Below, in pieces: positions 43,184-54,257 of a DNA stretch of 64,000 nucleotides; positions within the stretch are counted from its first letter, which is position 1; the number at the start of each line of letters is the position of its first letter. The notes beneath the pieces are model-generated. The model saw nothing but the letters and a program-made list of their open reading frames with translations, ran no database searches and had not been told where the DNA came from. This DNA comes from Chiua virens (Eukaryota; Basidiomycota; Agaricomycetes; Boletales; Boletaceae): assembly GCA_019787685.1 (NCBI GenBank), contig JAHNUO010000007.1, positions 1,798,001-1,862,000 on the forward strand, in the 5' to 3' direction. The position numbers were made by a program, and so were the translations under genes.

Positions 43184-44090
43184 AGATCTCCTGCTATAGC
43201 TCAGGTGGGAACCTATTTAGGTATAGGCCATTACGGTTGATGTCTGAGATTTTTTGGTTAGCAATTAGTATGGAAGAGACCTTACGAAATGCTTGAGTAT
43301 ATTCCCCGAGCTCATCCTGGTTATGCATCTGCCCACTGTGACACTTCTGAGCCAAGTACTCAAGGTCTGCACGACCATATCGGTTCGTACCCTCACATCT
43401 GGGGTATAGTTTTTTAACCACTGACACGAATGTGTCCCAATCCATTGGGTTGGCCATTGTTTCTGGCAGGGTTTGCCAGACCTTGGCTTCATCTAGGGCC
43501 GTGTAGCATAATGCAGCTTTTACCTTGTTCATCAGGGTGATACCAGCTGCATCACCAAGAAATTCTATGTCCTCCAGGTAATGCGGTAACTTGGACGGTG
43601 TTTTTCCATCAAATTTAGGGGCATTGGGTGTGCCTTGTAAAGGCATTTGGAAGGGTTGTTGTTCCATCTGGTTCTGTGGAGGTGGGGTAGAACAAGATGG
43701 TTGCAAAGGTGATGATACGGTTTGAGAAGGGGATGTAGGGGACGGATTAAGTAGAGAAGATACAGAAATGGACGAAGAGGATTTAGAAGATGGTTTAGAA
43801 GGGGTAGAGGAATGCGAGGACGGTAACAAAGGAAGAGTTGTTAGAGGAGATAGATCAGGGTCGGGTGAACGGTATCAAGTAAAAGAGGCTTCCAGTTCAG
43901 AAGGAAAATTAGTAAAACTGCCTGGGACAACAGGTGAATTGGGTGAATGTAGTGTGAAGGAGTCAATGCGGTTATGCTGCACTCTATCCAGGGTAACCAA
44001 AGTAAAAAGCTTGGTGTCAGCAGAGATATCTGGATTTCTAAGACTTGAGAGTAGCTTGTCTACCTCTAGTTGCTCTGGTGTAGGCCTGAG
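43184..44090 (-). pseudogene. gag: B2 Gag N-terminal part
   Basis: N-terminal helix DISADTKLFTLVTLDRVQ and a Ser/Pro-rich stretch. The capsid domain is PKFDGKTPSKLPHYLEDIEF, WQTLPETMANPMDWDTFVSV and YGRADLEYLAQKC, ending LNRFPPEL-stop-QEICD. It joins DRLHIIL at 38858. Stops (TGA near 43880, TAG near 43195) show decay. The start codon is not certain. Confidence 0.75.
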
Positions 44091-44129
44091 CGATCTTGTC
44101 CTGACAACCTAAAAAGAACCCCTCGCGGT

Positions 44130-44309
44130 GGGCTCCAGTTGAAGAAGTAAAAAATGGGCTGGTGTGACAGGACCAGGATTAGTGGAACAGTCAGATAGAG
44201 AGAAAAGGGATGGGTGCAAGTATGACTCATCCCAAGGGGTTCTGAGGTTGGAGATGAAGTGTCAAGGCATTGACAAAAGCTTTGAAAGCAATCCAGATAC
44301 ATTCCCAGG
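44130..44309. repeat. Dispersed repeat K, inverted copy at 2264-2443
   Basis: See 2264-2443. Lies on the 5' side of B2 gag in B2 orientation, abutting the LTR at 44310. Confidence 0.55.
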
Positions 44310-44877
44310 TGAATATCCCATATATCTCATCGATCCAACTCCGAGATCTCCGGGTTTACTCCTTCATAACTCTGGTATGATCTCTCTCCGGACACAACTC
44401 CTGATCTCCGGACTTCACTTAGAACCTTCTCGATTTCCTCTTGTCTCTTTTTGTACTAGTGTTACATTAGTAATAACCTGTGTCTCGCTTAACAGCACAG
44501 CTCCGGCCTCTGTACATACTCAGCTCCACTCCGGTTACATACTATCCCGATTTCCATCTTACTCAGTTTCTTACCAACCCCGTTACTAATCTCCATTCTA
44601 CTCCGAGTATATAAACTGTAGTACTCCGACTTTGTACCCTTAGTCTGAATATTAGTTTTACCTTCTATTCCCTCCGAACTCCATAAGACCTCGACGGTCT
44701 TATCTCTGCTTGACTTCACTTCGGTGTTAAGTCTCACCTCCAACCTCCATTCTCCGTTCTCCAAAATAAAGGACAGACTCGTGACAAGGGCACACCACAC
44801 ACAGTGAAGCCAAGTCCCTCCACAAGAATAACTCTGGAGTTCCGGAGTTCATACCCCGAGTAGACCCGGTCTTAACA
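44310..44877 (+). mobile_element. Solo LTR, diverged family G variant
   Basis: TGAATATCCC ... CGGTCTTAACA. It keeps the G-type TATATAAACTG promoter and the TAGTCTGAATAT start motif but is clearly diverged. No target duplication is visible (CCAGG left, TTAGC right). A reverse fragment of the same variant is at 57493-57786. Confidence 0.75.
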
Positions 44878-44929
44878 TTAGCCTTAGGTTACAGCTTCAG
44901 CCTTGCCTTGTGCATATCTGGAACCAGAT

Positions 44930-45900
44930 TGGATGGTTCCACGAAGAGTTGGTGTGATGATATGAATACCACCAGTTTTTGCAAAGCTAAACTGTGTATT
45001 AATACACGCAGACTGATGAGCAACATGTTATTACTCACCTGGGACCCTTATCATTTCTGCTTTCCCATCTGCCTTCACCCTCTTGCCGCCACACCTGCTT
45101 GAATACATGCAGCTCTGGCAGTCCTTCCCAGTGTCTGCATACATGACTGGGGACCCCAAAGCAGGGGTACCCTGCGCTTTCGCACTGCTTGCACGGCACC
45201 TTGTGGTCGATGTCACCTTCCTCCTGCAGCGAATCAGTATGGGTCAGCAGTGTGCTCTTGGCCATGCTGCTCTCAATGATAACCAGCTCATCCTCATCAT
45301 CTGACTTGTTCTCCATCATGATGGGGTGCTGTACACATAACCCAGTCAGCATCACACGTACCAGATATGTATCCAGACACACACCTTCCATTTCTCTCTC
45401 CCCTCTGGTGCTTTCCCCTTCTCCTCATGCCTTCCTCGCACCTTCTCGTCTCCTGCATCCTCTCTTTCCTCACTCTCATGCACTGCTGCCGTTGCCTTTG
45501 CCACATCATCAGCCGCCTTTCATAGCTTCTTAGCCGCATCCCACCTCTCCATTGCCTTCTGCGACTCTTGAATTGCAAGAGTGACTGCGTTGTCAACCTG
45601 AGCCTCAATGCCAGCATCCCAGGCCTGTCGAAGGCAGTCACTGAGATGTTTCTGTAAAAATGAATTGTTCGTGGTTAGTACACGACAAGACATGATTGGT
45701 TAACTACATACCAGGATCTCATCCCATTCCTCTCGCAACATTGTCTGCTCCTCAGCCAGGTCCTCCCTATCGTCCAGGATCGTCTTCATGAAGTCCCTGG
45801 TGCGTCCGTTTGCATGCTTCAGCTCTGTCTTGGCGAAGATGTGTGGTTTGTATGGATCGACTCAGCGTACAACATAAAGGAACGGAAGAGCAGTGTGGAC
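44930..45900 (-). pseudogene. Antisense CxxC protein gene, locus 2
   Basis: The minus strand reads VDPYKPHIFAKTELKHANGR, TRDFMKTILDDREDLAEEQT and REEWDEIL, then a GTATGT...ACAG intron (about 45655-45712). It continues KHLSDCLRQAWDAGIEAQVD and IQESQKAMERWDAAKK (helical), and the cysteine cluster KVPCKQCESAGYPCFGVPSH, CRHWEGLPE at about 45100-45190. Stops are TGA (near 45870 in VVR-stop-VD, and after WDAAKKL). It starts about 110-170 bp from the LTR at 46010, in opposite orientation, as at loci 1 and G. Confidence 0.6.
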
Positions 45901-46009
45901 GCAATGTGTTCAAGTAATGTCCAGTGGCGCATTGTTCAGTTTTCAAACCCAGCTCACGTGTACATCATGTGACTGACTGAGGACAGTTGGCATCCAAATT
46001 CCCCTTGGG

Positions 46010-46710
46010 TGTAGGAGTTGGATACTCCTTACAGTTATAGGATACCTTTTCCTTGCTCTTCATCATGTTCTATCACCTCCCATCTCATCCACCATCGACT
46101 TTGTGCCAGGCCAGTTTCATTCCTAGTGTTTACAGATCATCCAAATCCAATCCAAGTCTAATCCGAGTCAATACAATACAATCCAGTTTCATCATATGTA
46201 TTCCACTTCATCTGATTTGACTTGTTCTATTTGATTTGGCCTTATTAAGGTCATTACTATCCTAACACCTCCTTTTCCTTTGTTATCTACAAGGTTTGAC
46301 ATTCCTTAAATACTCACCCTACATCAATCCTGTACACTTACCTAGGGTTGGATTGCCTTTAACAGTCCTGGGTTGTGCCCAGGACTATAAAACCATGTTT
46401 TATAACATAAAATATCATCTTTCTGCATTCAGGAGATCTCCTGTTTACTCTCCCGTTTGTGAGTGAGCTGGATAGCTTTCCTTTCACCTCGTCCTATCAT
46501 TCCTCTGCATCTCATCTACTTGAATCAATTCTCTTATTGCCTTGACTCCACCTGGATACTTTTTCATCAACTGCTTTTCATTCCAGATCATTCAGCAGCC
46601 TCTAGGACTCCTAGACAAACCCAAATCCTTCATTCCTTCGAGTATAACCCCCCTTGGGACAAACTTATCACCTCACCTTTCTTCATTTCACCTATTATTT
46701 GTTTTCTACA
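46010..46710 (+). mobile_element. LTR, family F
   Basis: 701 bp, TGTAGGAGTT ... GTTTTCTACA. Palindrome AGTCCTGGG (46364-46372) and CCCAGGACT (46378-46386) abuts TATAAAA. The upstream block TGACTGACTGAGGACAGT matches 1508-1525, so this is probably a 3' LTR with a short piece of element body. Confidence 0.85.
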
Positions 46711-46711
46711 C

Positions 46712-47452
46712 TGGTCAATGCAATAGACACAGTAGATTGTGGGAAATGGGAAAGGTATGAAAACAGTGTTGATGGGTGGATGGAGTTTGGAACTGAAAAT
46801 ACAATCGATAGTGCTAGAGCAGGCCCAGGGGGGATTGAACCTGCTAAAGATAGTAAATCCTGGCTGAAGTGCAATACTCAGGGGGATTGAAAGAGAAAAG
46901 AGGGTGAAAGAAATGCACTTCCATTTGACCCAGGGACAACACTGAGTTGGTGAATGACGAGAAATGGTTTTTGAGTAGTCTGAGATAAATATGAGGCAAA
47001 TCTGGATTGAAACAGATGAAAAGTGGACATAGCAGTCCAAATCCAGATTGATAAAACACAAGGAAAAGAGGAAAAATGAATGTCGACTGAAAACAATGTG
47101 AGACAGATGTGCATGGGCAAAAGCTACTGTATTTTGTCAATACAGTGTGTTTTATAGTCCTCAGGAATACCCTCAGACTCATCCTAAGTAAGGATAATTA
47201 AACTAAAAATCTCAGAACCAGAATCACTAACTCTGCAAGGGTTGTGAGTGCTAAGTACAGATAAACTGAAATATAACAAAAGAAAATAAGGCAGAATAAA
47301 AGAGATGTGAAAAACATAGATCTGGGTAAGCATGAGCATGCGGATGGGTGATATCAATGGGTCCAGGCAAGCAGACAGATCAGGATCAGAATTGGGTGAT
47401 GACAGGGTGTGGAAAAGTGCTATGTAAGCACAGGGAATGCCTATTCCCTACA
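46712..47452 (-). mobile_element. LTR, family C
   Basis: Minus strand TGTAGGGAATAGG ... TTGACCA. CTACA occurs on both sides (46706-46710, 47453-47457) with one extra base, suggesting insertion at the end of LTR F. The left edge is inferred. It truncates gene M2. Confidence 0.7.
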
Positions 47453-48248
47453 CTACATTATGGACAGTCATCTTGGCCAATCGGTTCATGGTGCCACTTG
47501 CAGCAATGCCAGTGGTGTCTGTGGAGAATCTGGGTTGTTTTTGCTTTGACTTGGCCATTGCAGGACAGTAAATGTGGGCTTTCTTGGGGACAGCAGAGAT
47601 GAGGGGAGACACATCAGCCCAATAGGGCCATGGATTGTCCTCATACTTTGCTGCACCTGGATGTGACTGAAAAAAATGAATAGGCTGAAAAAAACAGTTT
47701 GATGTCAAGCATTTTACTTACCTTGCAAAAGCCGTCCCATGCAGCCTGGGTATGCTCATCAACCATGATCCCCTGGTCATTGTTGTAGTGAAAGCCAGAC
47801 ACTCCTCTGATCTCTTTGATAAGAGTATGTTCACTCTTGAGCTTCAATACAATGCGAGTCAGAATTGGATCTACAATCCTCAGGCTGAGATGCAGTGAAA
47901 ACATACATTGCTCCACTTTGCTCAGCAAGACTTGGATGTCTTTGGCACCTATTGAGAGGGGAATTTTTTGTTGAGTTCTGATGTGATCTTGTTGAATGTC
48001 TCCTCCTTGAAGCTGTCCTGGGCAGATACATGGTGGAGTGCAAGTAGCTTGACAAATTCATCAAGTTCAGCTGTGGTCCATAATGTTCAGCTTGCGCTTG
48101 AAGGGTATGGTTTACTTTTCCCCTTCTCCTTCCCTTTCCCACCTGAGTCCACAGGCTGATTACTTCTTGTAGAATGGTGAGACCTTCCTGATGACTGTGA
48201 TCTAGTTGATCTGTTGGATGCTGGTATGTTGCTTCCTGTGCTGGACAT
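47453..48248 (-). pseudogene. MYB/SANT-like DNA-binding protein gene M2 (truncated)
   Basis: Starts MSSTGSNIPASNRSTRSQSS at 48248, a Ser-rich and Lys/Gly-rich leader. The Myb/SANT-like domain (as in PF12776 proteins) reads LWTTAELDEFVKLLALHHVS, FNKITSELNKKFPSQ, KTSKSC-stop-AKWSN, then intron 47842-47906. It continues LKSEHTLIKEIRGVSGFHYN and QAAWDGFCK, intron 47667-47721, then SHPGAAKYEDNPWPYWADVS. TGA stops at the SSAS/TLW and KSC/AKW junctions fit arginine codons, and one frameshift lies near 47960. The C-terminus is removed by LTR C. Such genes often accompany transposons in Agaricomycetes. Confidence 0.75.
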
Positions 48249-48419
48249 AGTTGAAATGACAAAATATGTGGGGGACAGTTGTTCTTCTCTCACTGTCTGT
48301 CTGTCTGTCATTGTCAACTGTCCAGTCATGTATGCTACACTGAGTCCAAGTCCCAAGGTGCTCTTGCAAAAAATCATATCAATTCAGCATCTGGGTCATT
48401 GTAGTTAAATATATCCCCA

Positions 48420-48544
48420 TTCTCTTGACTCCCTAATATAATTCTCCCACATGAGTTCTGTGATCATGTCCTGCCACACCACTGCCCTCCACCACTCAGC
48501 CACAGTAACAGGACCATCTGCAAGGACCCTGTTAGCATTGTTGT
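48420..48544 (-). pseudogene. Short coding fragment of unknown family
   Basis: The minus strand is open for NANRVLADGPVTVAEWWRAV and DMITELMWENYIRESREWG, then stops. It looks like real protein sequence by composition, but I cannot name the family. Cut by LTR D2 at 48545. Confidence 0.35.
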
Positions 48545-49155
48545 CGTTACAATCACACAATATACTATCCTAATCCCTCTATTTTTCGCCTATTTTTCCA
48601 TATTTTCCCTTTGCATTTGAGCTTGCTATAAGCATTCCATTCCTTCCGAGTTTCCAAGTTTCCGAAATTCCCATGCTCTCAGAAACTCTGGAACTGAACA
48701 CTTAGCAAATACAAAGTGATATATGATTGAATACATTGACTCATGCCTTGCTATGGTCTAGAACCACTAACCCTTGACCAGACTAGACCATACAAGCCCT
48801 CAGACACCCTCTAGACTCATAGTATGTCATTCCATTCTACACATGCTCACCTCATGCCTACCTCACCTCATGCCTACCCTCATATCCATTCCCCCTCATG
48901 TCTATGATGCAATTACATTCCATGGCTATGTATTCTAGATCCATATACCCTATACCCATTCAAACCCTTGTCCCATAGCATAGCATATCTGTAGATTTAG
49001 TTTACACTTGTACAAACAGTAGAATAGTATAAAAGGGACATCCCCAACTCACAGTCTTGTCCTTCTGGAGTTTCCCCAAGCCTCTCTAGTCTCTTGACTT
49101 GCTTTCATTGTTCTTCCAGCAAATAACTTAAGCCTGTAAAGGTTTGGTCGTTTCA
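48545..49155 (+). mobile_element. LTR, family D, second copy
   Basis: Closely similar to 11177-11807, with a changed first base (CGTTACAATC) and a small deletion near 49050. Flanks differ (GTTGT left, CAGTC right), so recombination or deletion followed insertion. Confidence 0.85.
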
Positions 49156-49551
49156 CAGTCCAAATCCAGATCAATAAAACACAAGGAAAAGAAGAAAAAT
49201 GAATGTCAACCAAAAATGATGTGAGACAGATGTGCACAGGCAAAGCTACTGTATTTTGCCAATACAGTGTGTTTTATAGTCCTCAGGAATACCCTCAGAC
49301 TCATCTTAAGTAAGTATGATTAAACTAAAAATCTCAGAACTGGAATCACTAACCCTGCAAGGGTTGTGAGTGCTAAGTACAGATAAAGCAAAACATAACA
49401 AAATAAAATAAAATGGAATAAAAGAAATGTGAAAAATGTAGCTCCAGGTGAGCATGAGCATGTGGATGGGTGATATTAATAAGTCTGGGCAAGCAGACAG
49501 ATCAGGATCAGAAAAGTGCTATGCAAGCACAGGAAATACCTATTCCCTACA
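49156..49551 (-). mobile_element. LTR fragment, family C
   Basis: Matches 47035-47452 and 9492-9905; minus strand TGTAGGGAATAGG. With the copy at 46712-47452 in the same orientation it brackets gene M2. Confidence 0.75.
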
Positions 49552-50098
49552 ACAGTCTCTGACAGTGATGATCACTGAAGTGAGCAAGAGGGTCAGTGAT
49601 TCAGATGCCAATGGTAACACAGCTGCACATTGGTTGCCAAAAGCAAACTTGCCACAATATCAGCCACCAAGGTAGGTATCCACATACTCCATCACATCAA
49701 ACATGTTACTTCTTACTGAATCCACACTATTTTTCATGAACCTATTGATTACTGACTATGAGTCCACTAACAGGCTATCCATTGGTGACACAGTCAAGGA
49801 TTGGGCCATGCTTGTCAATGAGAAAATGTCACCATGGCTGTCTATGTCTACAAAGGCTTCAAGTGCAGACATGGATATATTGTCTACACTTGATAGTCAG
49901 CCCAGCCAAGCAACAACAAAGAGTACTCAAGCCACTACTCAGTATTCAGAGTCAGTCACAGGCATTACAACCAAGTTTGGGGATTTCAATGTCAATTGTG
50001 ATAATGACAATGAAGAGCAAGAGACAATGCTTCTTCAGAAAGGAAAGAAAACCTCAAACAAGAATGTTGCTTTGGTGAATGCTTGATATGCTGAGAAG
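49552..50098 (+). pseudogene. Hypothetical gene fragment, target of A2
   Basis: The plus strand reads VSKRVSDSDANGNTAAHWLP and ANLPQYQPP, then an apparent GTAGGT intron start (about 49673), then VKDWAMLVNEKMSPWLSMST and TTKFGDFNVNCDNDNEEQET to a TGA at 50086. Ser/Thr/Gln-rich, no recognised domain. The A2 insertion (TSD CTGTC) follows, and 56955 resumes the same sequence. Confidence 0.4.
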
Positions 50099-50103
50099 CT
50101 GTC

Positions 50104-50532
50104 TGAAACAACCTAGAACAATACTAGACTGTAAAGTGTAATGGTTGAGTGAAGAGGTGGTTCAGTCCAGCAAAGAGGCGAAAACTCCAAGAGAACTTTG
50201 TTAGAGCTCTCTGGCTTAGATTCATGGGGTTTATATACTACATGGATGTTGGAGTTCTAATCTGAGTATGAACTACGTAGATAAGCATAATGTATCCTAT
50301 TGGATGATAAGGTATGAATAGATATGAGTCATAGATAAGAACATAGCCTTGCACTGCCAGTGATGAGTCAGTGATAAGGGAAATGAATAGATAAGGACAT
50401 GAGGTAATGGATGCTGTGTTATTGTGGCAGCCAATCGGATATGATCCTTTGGACAGCCTTGACATGAGGTGTTATCTTTAGAATAGATCGAATGTTGAAG
50501 TCGTTAAGGGAGGAAAAGTGGATATCGTAACA
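50104..50532 (-). mobile_element. 3' LTR of A2
   Basis: 429 bp, preceded on the minus strand by the purine tract GAAGGGGGATAG. Confidence 0.95.
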
Positions 50533-51926
50533 CTATCCCCCTTCTGTTGATCAAACTCCACATGATCTATTTCATAATTGAGATGATGGAGACTATCCTC
50601 ATCTTCGACTTTAGTTTTATCGTCATAGGTCCTAAACATGGAGTTAAATTCAGTTTGTGTGACTTTTAATTTTCTTGGGGCATCTGGATGTGCTTCATAG
50701 AAATCAGATATGAGATCCGGTGCATTCTTTAGGTTCGTTAGTGGTTCCCAAGTTCTTTCGTCATCATCATAACCCTTCCAGTGTATGAGATATTCTAAGC
50801 GGTGTCCCTTCATGCAGGAATCAACGATATAGTCTGCTTCAAATTCTTCTTCTCAGTCATCTCTGATTATGACAGGTCATGGTTTGTAAACTGGCTGTTC
50901 TGGGAGGTGTTCCTTATAAGGTTTGACCTGAGAGATATTTACAACTGGGTATATTCACATAGTGCGTGGGAGTCGAAGCTTTAGAGCATTCAGACCGTGC
51001 ATGGATATTATGTCATAGGGTCCAATCCACTTGTCTGTGAATTTGGGGTGTTGTTTTATTTTTAGGTTTGCTGTAGAGAGCCAGACCTTATCGCCAATGG
51101 AGTAAGTGGGTGGTTCTGATCTCGATCTATTTGCAACGTTTTTCATATGTTCCGCGGCTTTATCTATATTTGATTTGGTTTGCTCTAGAACTTCGGAAAA
51201 GTCCGTAATGAAATTCTGAGCAGCCGGGTTTTTCATAGAATGTGGCATAATTCCCATCCTAGGGACGTAAGAACATGTGACTTCGAATGGTGAGAATTTA
51301 GTGGCAGTGTGTTTCTTGCTATTGTATGAGAATTGTGCGAGAGGTAGCCAATAGGCCCAAGTGTTATCTTTCTCGGCACAGAACATGCGAAGATACTGCT
51401 GTACTTCTCAGTTCATTTGTTCTGATTGTCCGTCTGTTTGTGGATGATGTGTGGTGCTTAGTTTGGGTGTTATCTTTAACCCTGAGCATATATCTTTCAT
51501 AAGTTGGGAGGCGAATTGTGGTCCTCGATCTGATATAATGGTTTTAGGGAGGCCATGATGTTTCCATATGTGTGAGAGATATAATTTAGTGAGATCCATA
51601 GATGTGCATGTTTTGTGACATGGAATGAATTTGACTTCTGTAGAGAATCGATCCATGACTGTGAGAATGGAATCATAGGAGTGTGAAAGTGGGAGATCTG
51701 TGATGAAATCTGCTGAGATATCTTCCCATGGTAATGACGGTGTTTCTAAGGGTTGCAGGAGTCCTGCTGCTTTCTGATTAGAACCCTTGAATTGAACACA
51801 TCTTTCACAGTGTGAGACATAATTTTTGACTTCTTTGTTTAAGCGAGGCCAAATGTAGGTTCGTGAGAGAAGTTCTAAGGTTTTATCATAACTGGGGTGT
51901 CCGGCTTCAGGTGTGTCATGAAACAT
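50478..51926 (-). pseudogene. pol: A2 integrase and chromodomain
   Basis: Zinc finger HPSYDKTLELLSRTYIWP ... CERCVQFK. The DDE core has ADFITDL, ISDRGPQF and SEQMN. The C-terminus has IGPYDIISMHGLNALKLRL and the chromodomain HRLEYLIHWKGYDDDERTWE. Stops near 51405 (TGA where A1 has CGA in the NREV motif) and between 50955 and 50813 split it into three frames. Confidence 0.9.
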
Positions 51927-51941
51927 AGTGATGCATTTAGT

Positions 51942-54069
51942 TCATAGTGGATCGGGAATGAAGATCTTATCCCCCTTTCTAAGGAAGGCGTCCTCGACTG
52001 TATATCCAATAGATAGGAGATGTTTCATGGCATTAGGAGATAGTTTCATTGTTTCATGTTGTACATCATTGAGAAATTGATCTCCGTTATAGAGGAGAGT
52101 GACAGCTGATCTGATCTTAGATGGATCCATGAGTAGGATTCCCTTGTTATCATCTTCGATTCCGATCATGTGGTCCTCTCTCCTGCTTAAAGTGTCTGCT
52201 TTTCCCATAGTGACTCCAGCCTTGTGGTGCCAAGTGAAGTTAACACATGAGAGATATTGCGCCCATCTCGTTTGTCTTCGGTTAAGATCTTGGTGTGTCA
52301 TAAACCATGTAAGGTTCTGGTGGTCATTCCATATTTCAAATTCATGTTTTGCACCCTCAAGATAGTGGCACCATAGTTCTAGAGAGTGGATAACCGAAAG
52401 CATTTCTTTGTCAGCTATAGGGTAGTTCCGTTCTTCTGGTGTCATAGAGTGGCTATTGTAAGCGACAGGGTACCAAAGTCCTTCTTTTTCTAAAGATAGA
52501 ACTGCTTAGCGATATTTGGCATTCTGATCTGGATAAGCTAGGATAGGAGCTGTCGTAAATGCCTGTTTAAGTATAGTGAATGCTTTGTCACAAGCGAAGG
52601 TCCATTCAAATTTCTGATCCTTTTTAGTAAGGTCATGTAAAGGGCGTGCTATTTTTCCATAGTCCGAGGAAACTTCTGATGTGTTTGACTGATGTGGGTG
52701 TTGGCCATTCGGCTACTGCTTTGGTCTTTTTGTTATCCATTTTAATTCCATCAGTTCCCACGATCATTCCAAGGAAGTCCACTTCTTTTACGCGAAAGAA
52801 GCATTTTTCTGGTTTTACATATAGGTTGTTATCTTGAAGGCGTTTGAGCACTTCGAGTATGATTTTGTCATGAGTTTCATAATCATTGGTGTTAGTGAAT
52901 ATCATAAGGTCATCAATGTAGACGACAACGACGCCATTCATGTCGGCAAAGATTTTGTTCATCATAGTTTGAAACATTGCTGGGGAGTTACATAATACGA
53001 AGTACATGATGATGGGTTTGAAAGACCCGTGGTGGCAGACAAATGCTGCTTTCCATTTGTCACCTTCTTTGATGCGTACATTATTGTATCCCCATCAGAG
53101 ATCCATTTTTGTAAATAGCTTAGCATCTTTTAATTTATCCACAAGCTGCAAGATAAGTGGCAAGGGGTAGTTGTTTTTGCTTGTATGTTCATTTAGGTAT
53201 CGGTAATCCTGGACCATGCGTTTCTTTCCATCTTTCTTTGGGACAAAGAAGACTGGAGATGTTTGTTCAGACTTAGAGGGTCTGATGTAACCTTTCTTTA
53301 ATTGGTCATCAATGAATGCAGAGACCTCCTCTTGTTCTGTGACAGAGAGGGGTATTAAGTAACCCTTCTTAGGAACGAAAGACTCTTTTAGGTCAATGCT
53401 GTGATCCCATGGTTTACGCAATGGTATCCTTTCAGATTCCGTTTTTCCAAATACTTTAGCATATTTCATATATTCCTTAGGCACTATCTCTTCAAGAGTG
53501 CGTTCCTTAGGAGGAGGAGGTGGAGTTTCCATGTGAGCAGAAAAAATATGGGATTCAGCAATAGAGTTTGCATAGGAGATTTCTTCTGCGATAATGGAAT
53601 CCAAGAAGTTGTCTTCATCCTGTGAATGACATGATTCTGGGCATCTTCTCATCATTACTATTCCTGTCGTCCAGTCTATATGGGGATTGTGGTGCTTTAA
53701 CCATGTGAATCCAAGGATAATATCATTCTTTCCAAGGTTGGTAATTTCAGCATCTACTATTTCCCTGTGACCTTTGAAATTGATTAAGATTTGTGTGGCG
53801 TGAGTAATTGAACCTGCTTGGTTCTTAGTGCCATCCATGTTGAAAACTTGGATTGGGTGAGGAAGTGCGTGACGTGGGAGTTTATGTTCAGCAACATAAT
53901 CCTTGTGAATGAAGATCACATTAGCTCCACTGTCTAAGAGCACCTTTGCTCCAACATAGCCAATTTGGTTTACTGGGGATACCAAAATTGGTAGTATAAT
54001 TTCTTTTTCTACCGATGTAGATCTAATGAAAGACCCATCGGGGATTTGTTTTGGGACAGAATTAAGCAC
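51942..54069 (-). pseudogene. pol: A2 protease, reverse transcriptase and RNase H
   Basis: Protease LLDSGANVIFIHKDYVAEHK with an intact Asp. [22 protein letters not shown]-stop-WGYNN (TGA at 53093-53095 where A1 has CGA), and catalytic VVVYIDDLMIF intact. RNase H at about 52445-51990 with HSMTPEERNYPIADKEML and KADTLSRRED. An internal frameshift or deletion near 52640 separates RT from RNase H. Reading enters from gag by the -1 frame at 54273-54279. Confidence 0.9.
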
Positions 54070-54257
54070 GGAACTATCATGTCTGCCGCGCTCCGCAGAG
54101 ACGCTGTCAACGCTTTTGTTTTCTGTTGTTTTTGGTGATTTAGGTAGTTTATCCTCTTGCCAGGGAGGTATTTCAGAGTATTTGAAATCGAACTTTAAAG
54201 AGACAGAGTTTTCATATTCTTTAGGAATGGAAGCGCGAACATGAGATCCCAGTTTAC

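Larger units (their letters stand above)
31970..44309 (-). mobile_element. Ty3/gypsy element, family B copy B2, with nested insertions
   Basis: Gag (about 44090 to 36290), protease, RT, RNase H and integrase on the minus strand. Three insertions split it: solo LTR-A in RNase H (33810-34241, TSD GCTCC), a GC-rich hairpin element in gag (37239-38703) and element G in gag (38864-43178, TSD GTCAC). Joining the flanks of G gives a continuous gag reading (ICDRLHIIL). It is the same superfamily as B1 by the RT insert motif TENPGICHFIWEH. Confidence 0.85.

Noticed and set aside
47348..47602. Plus-strand ORF of 84 aa
   Set aside because: Spans LTR C and the antisense of M2; no motif.
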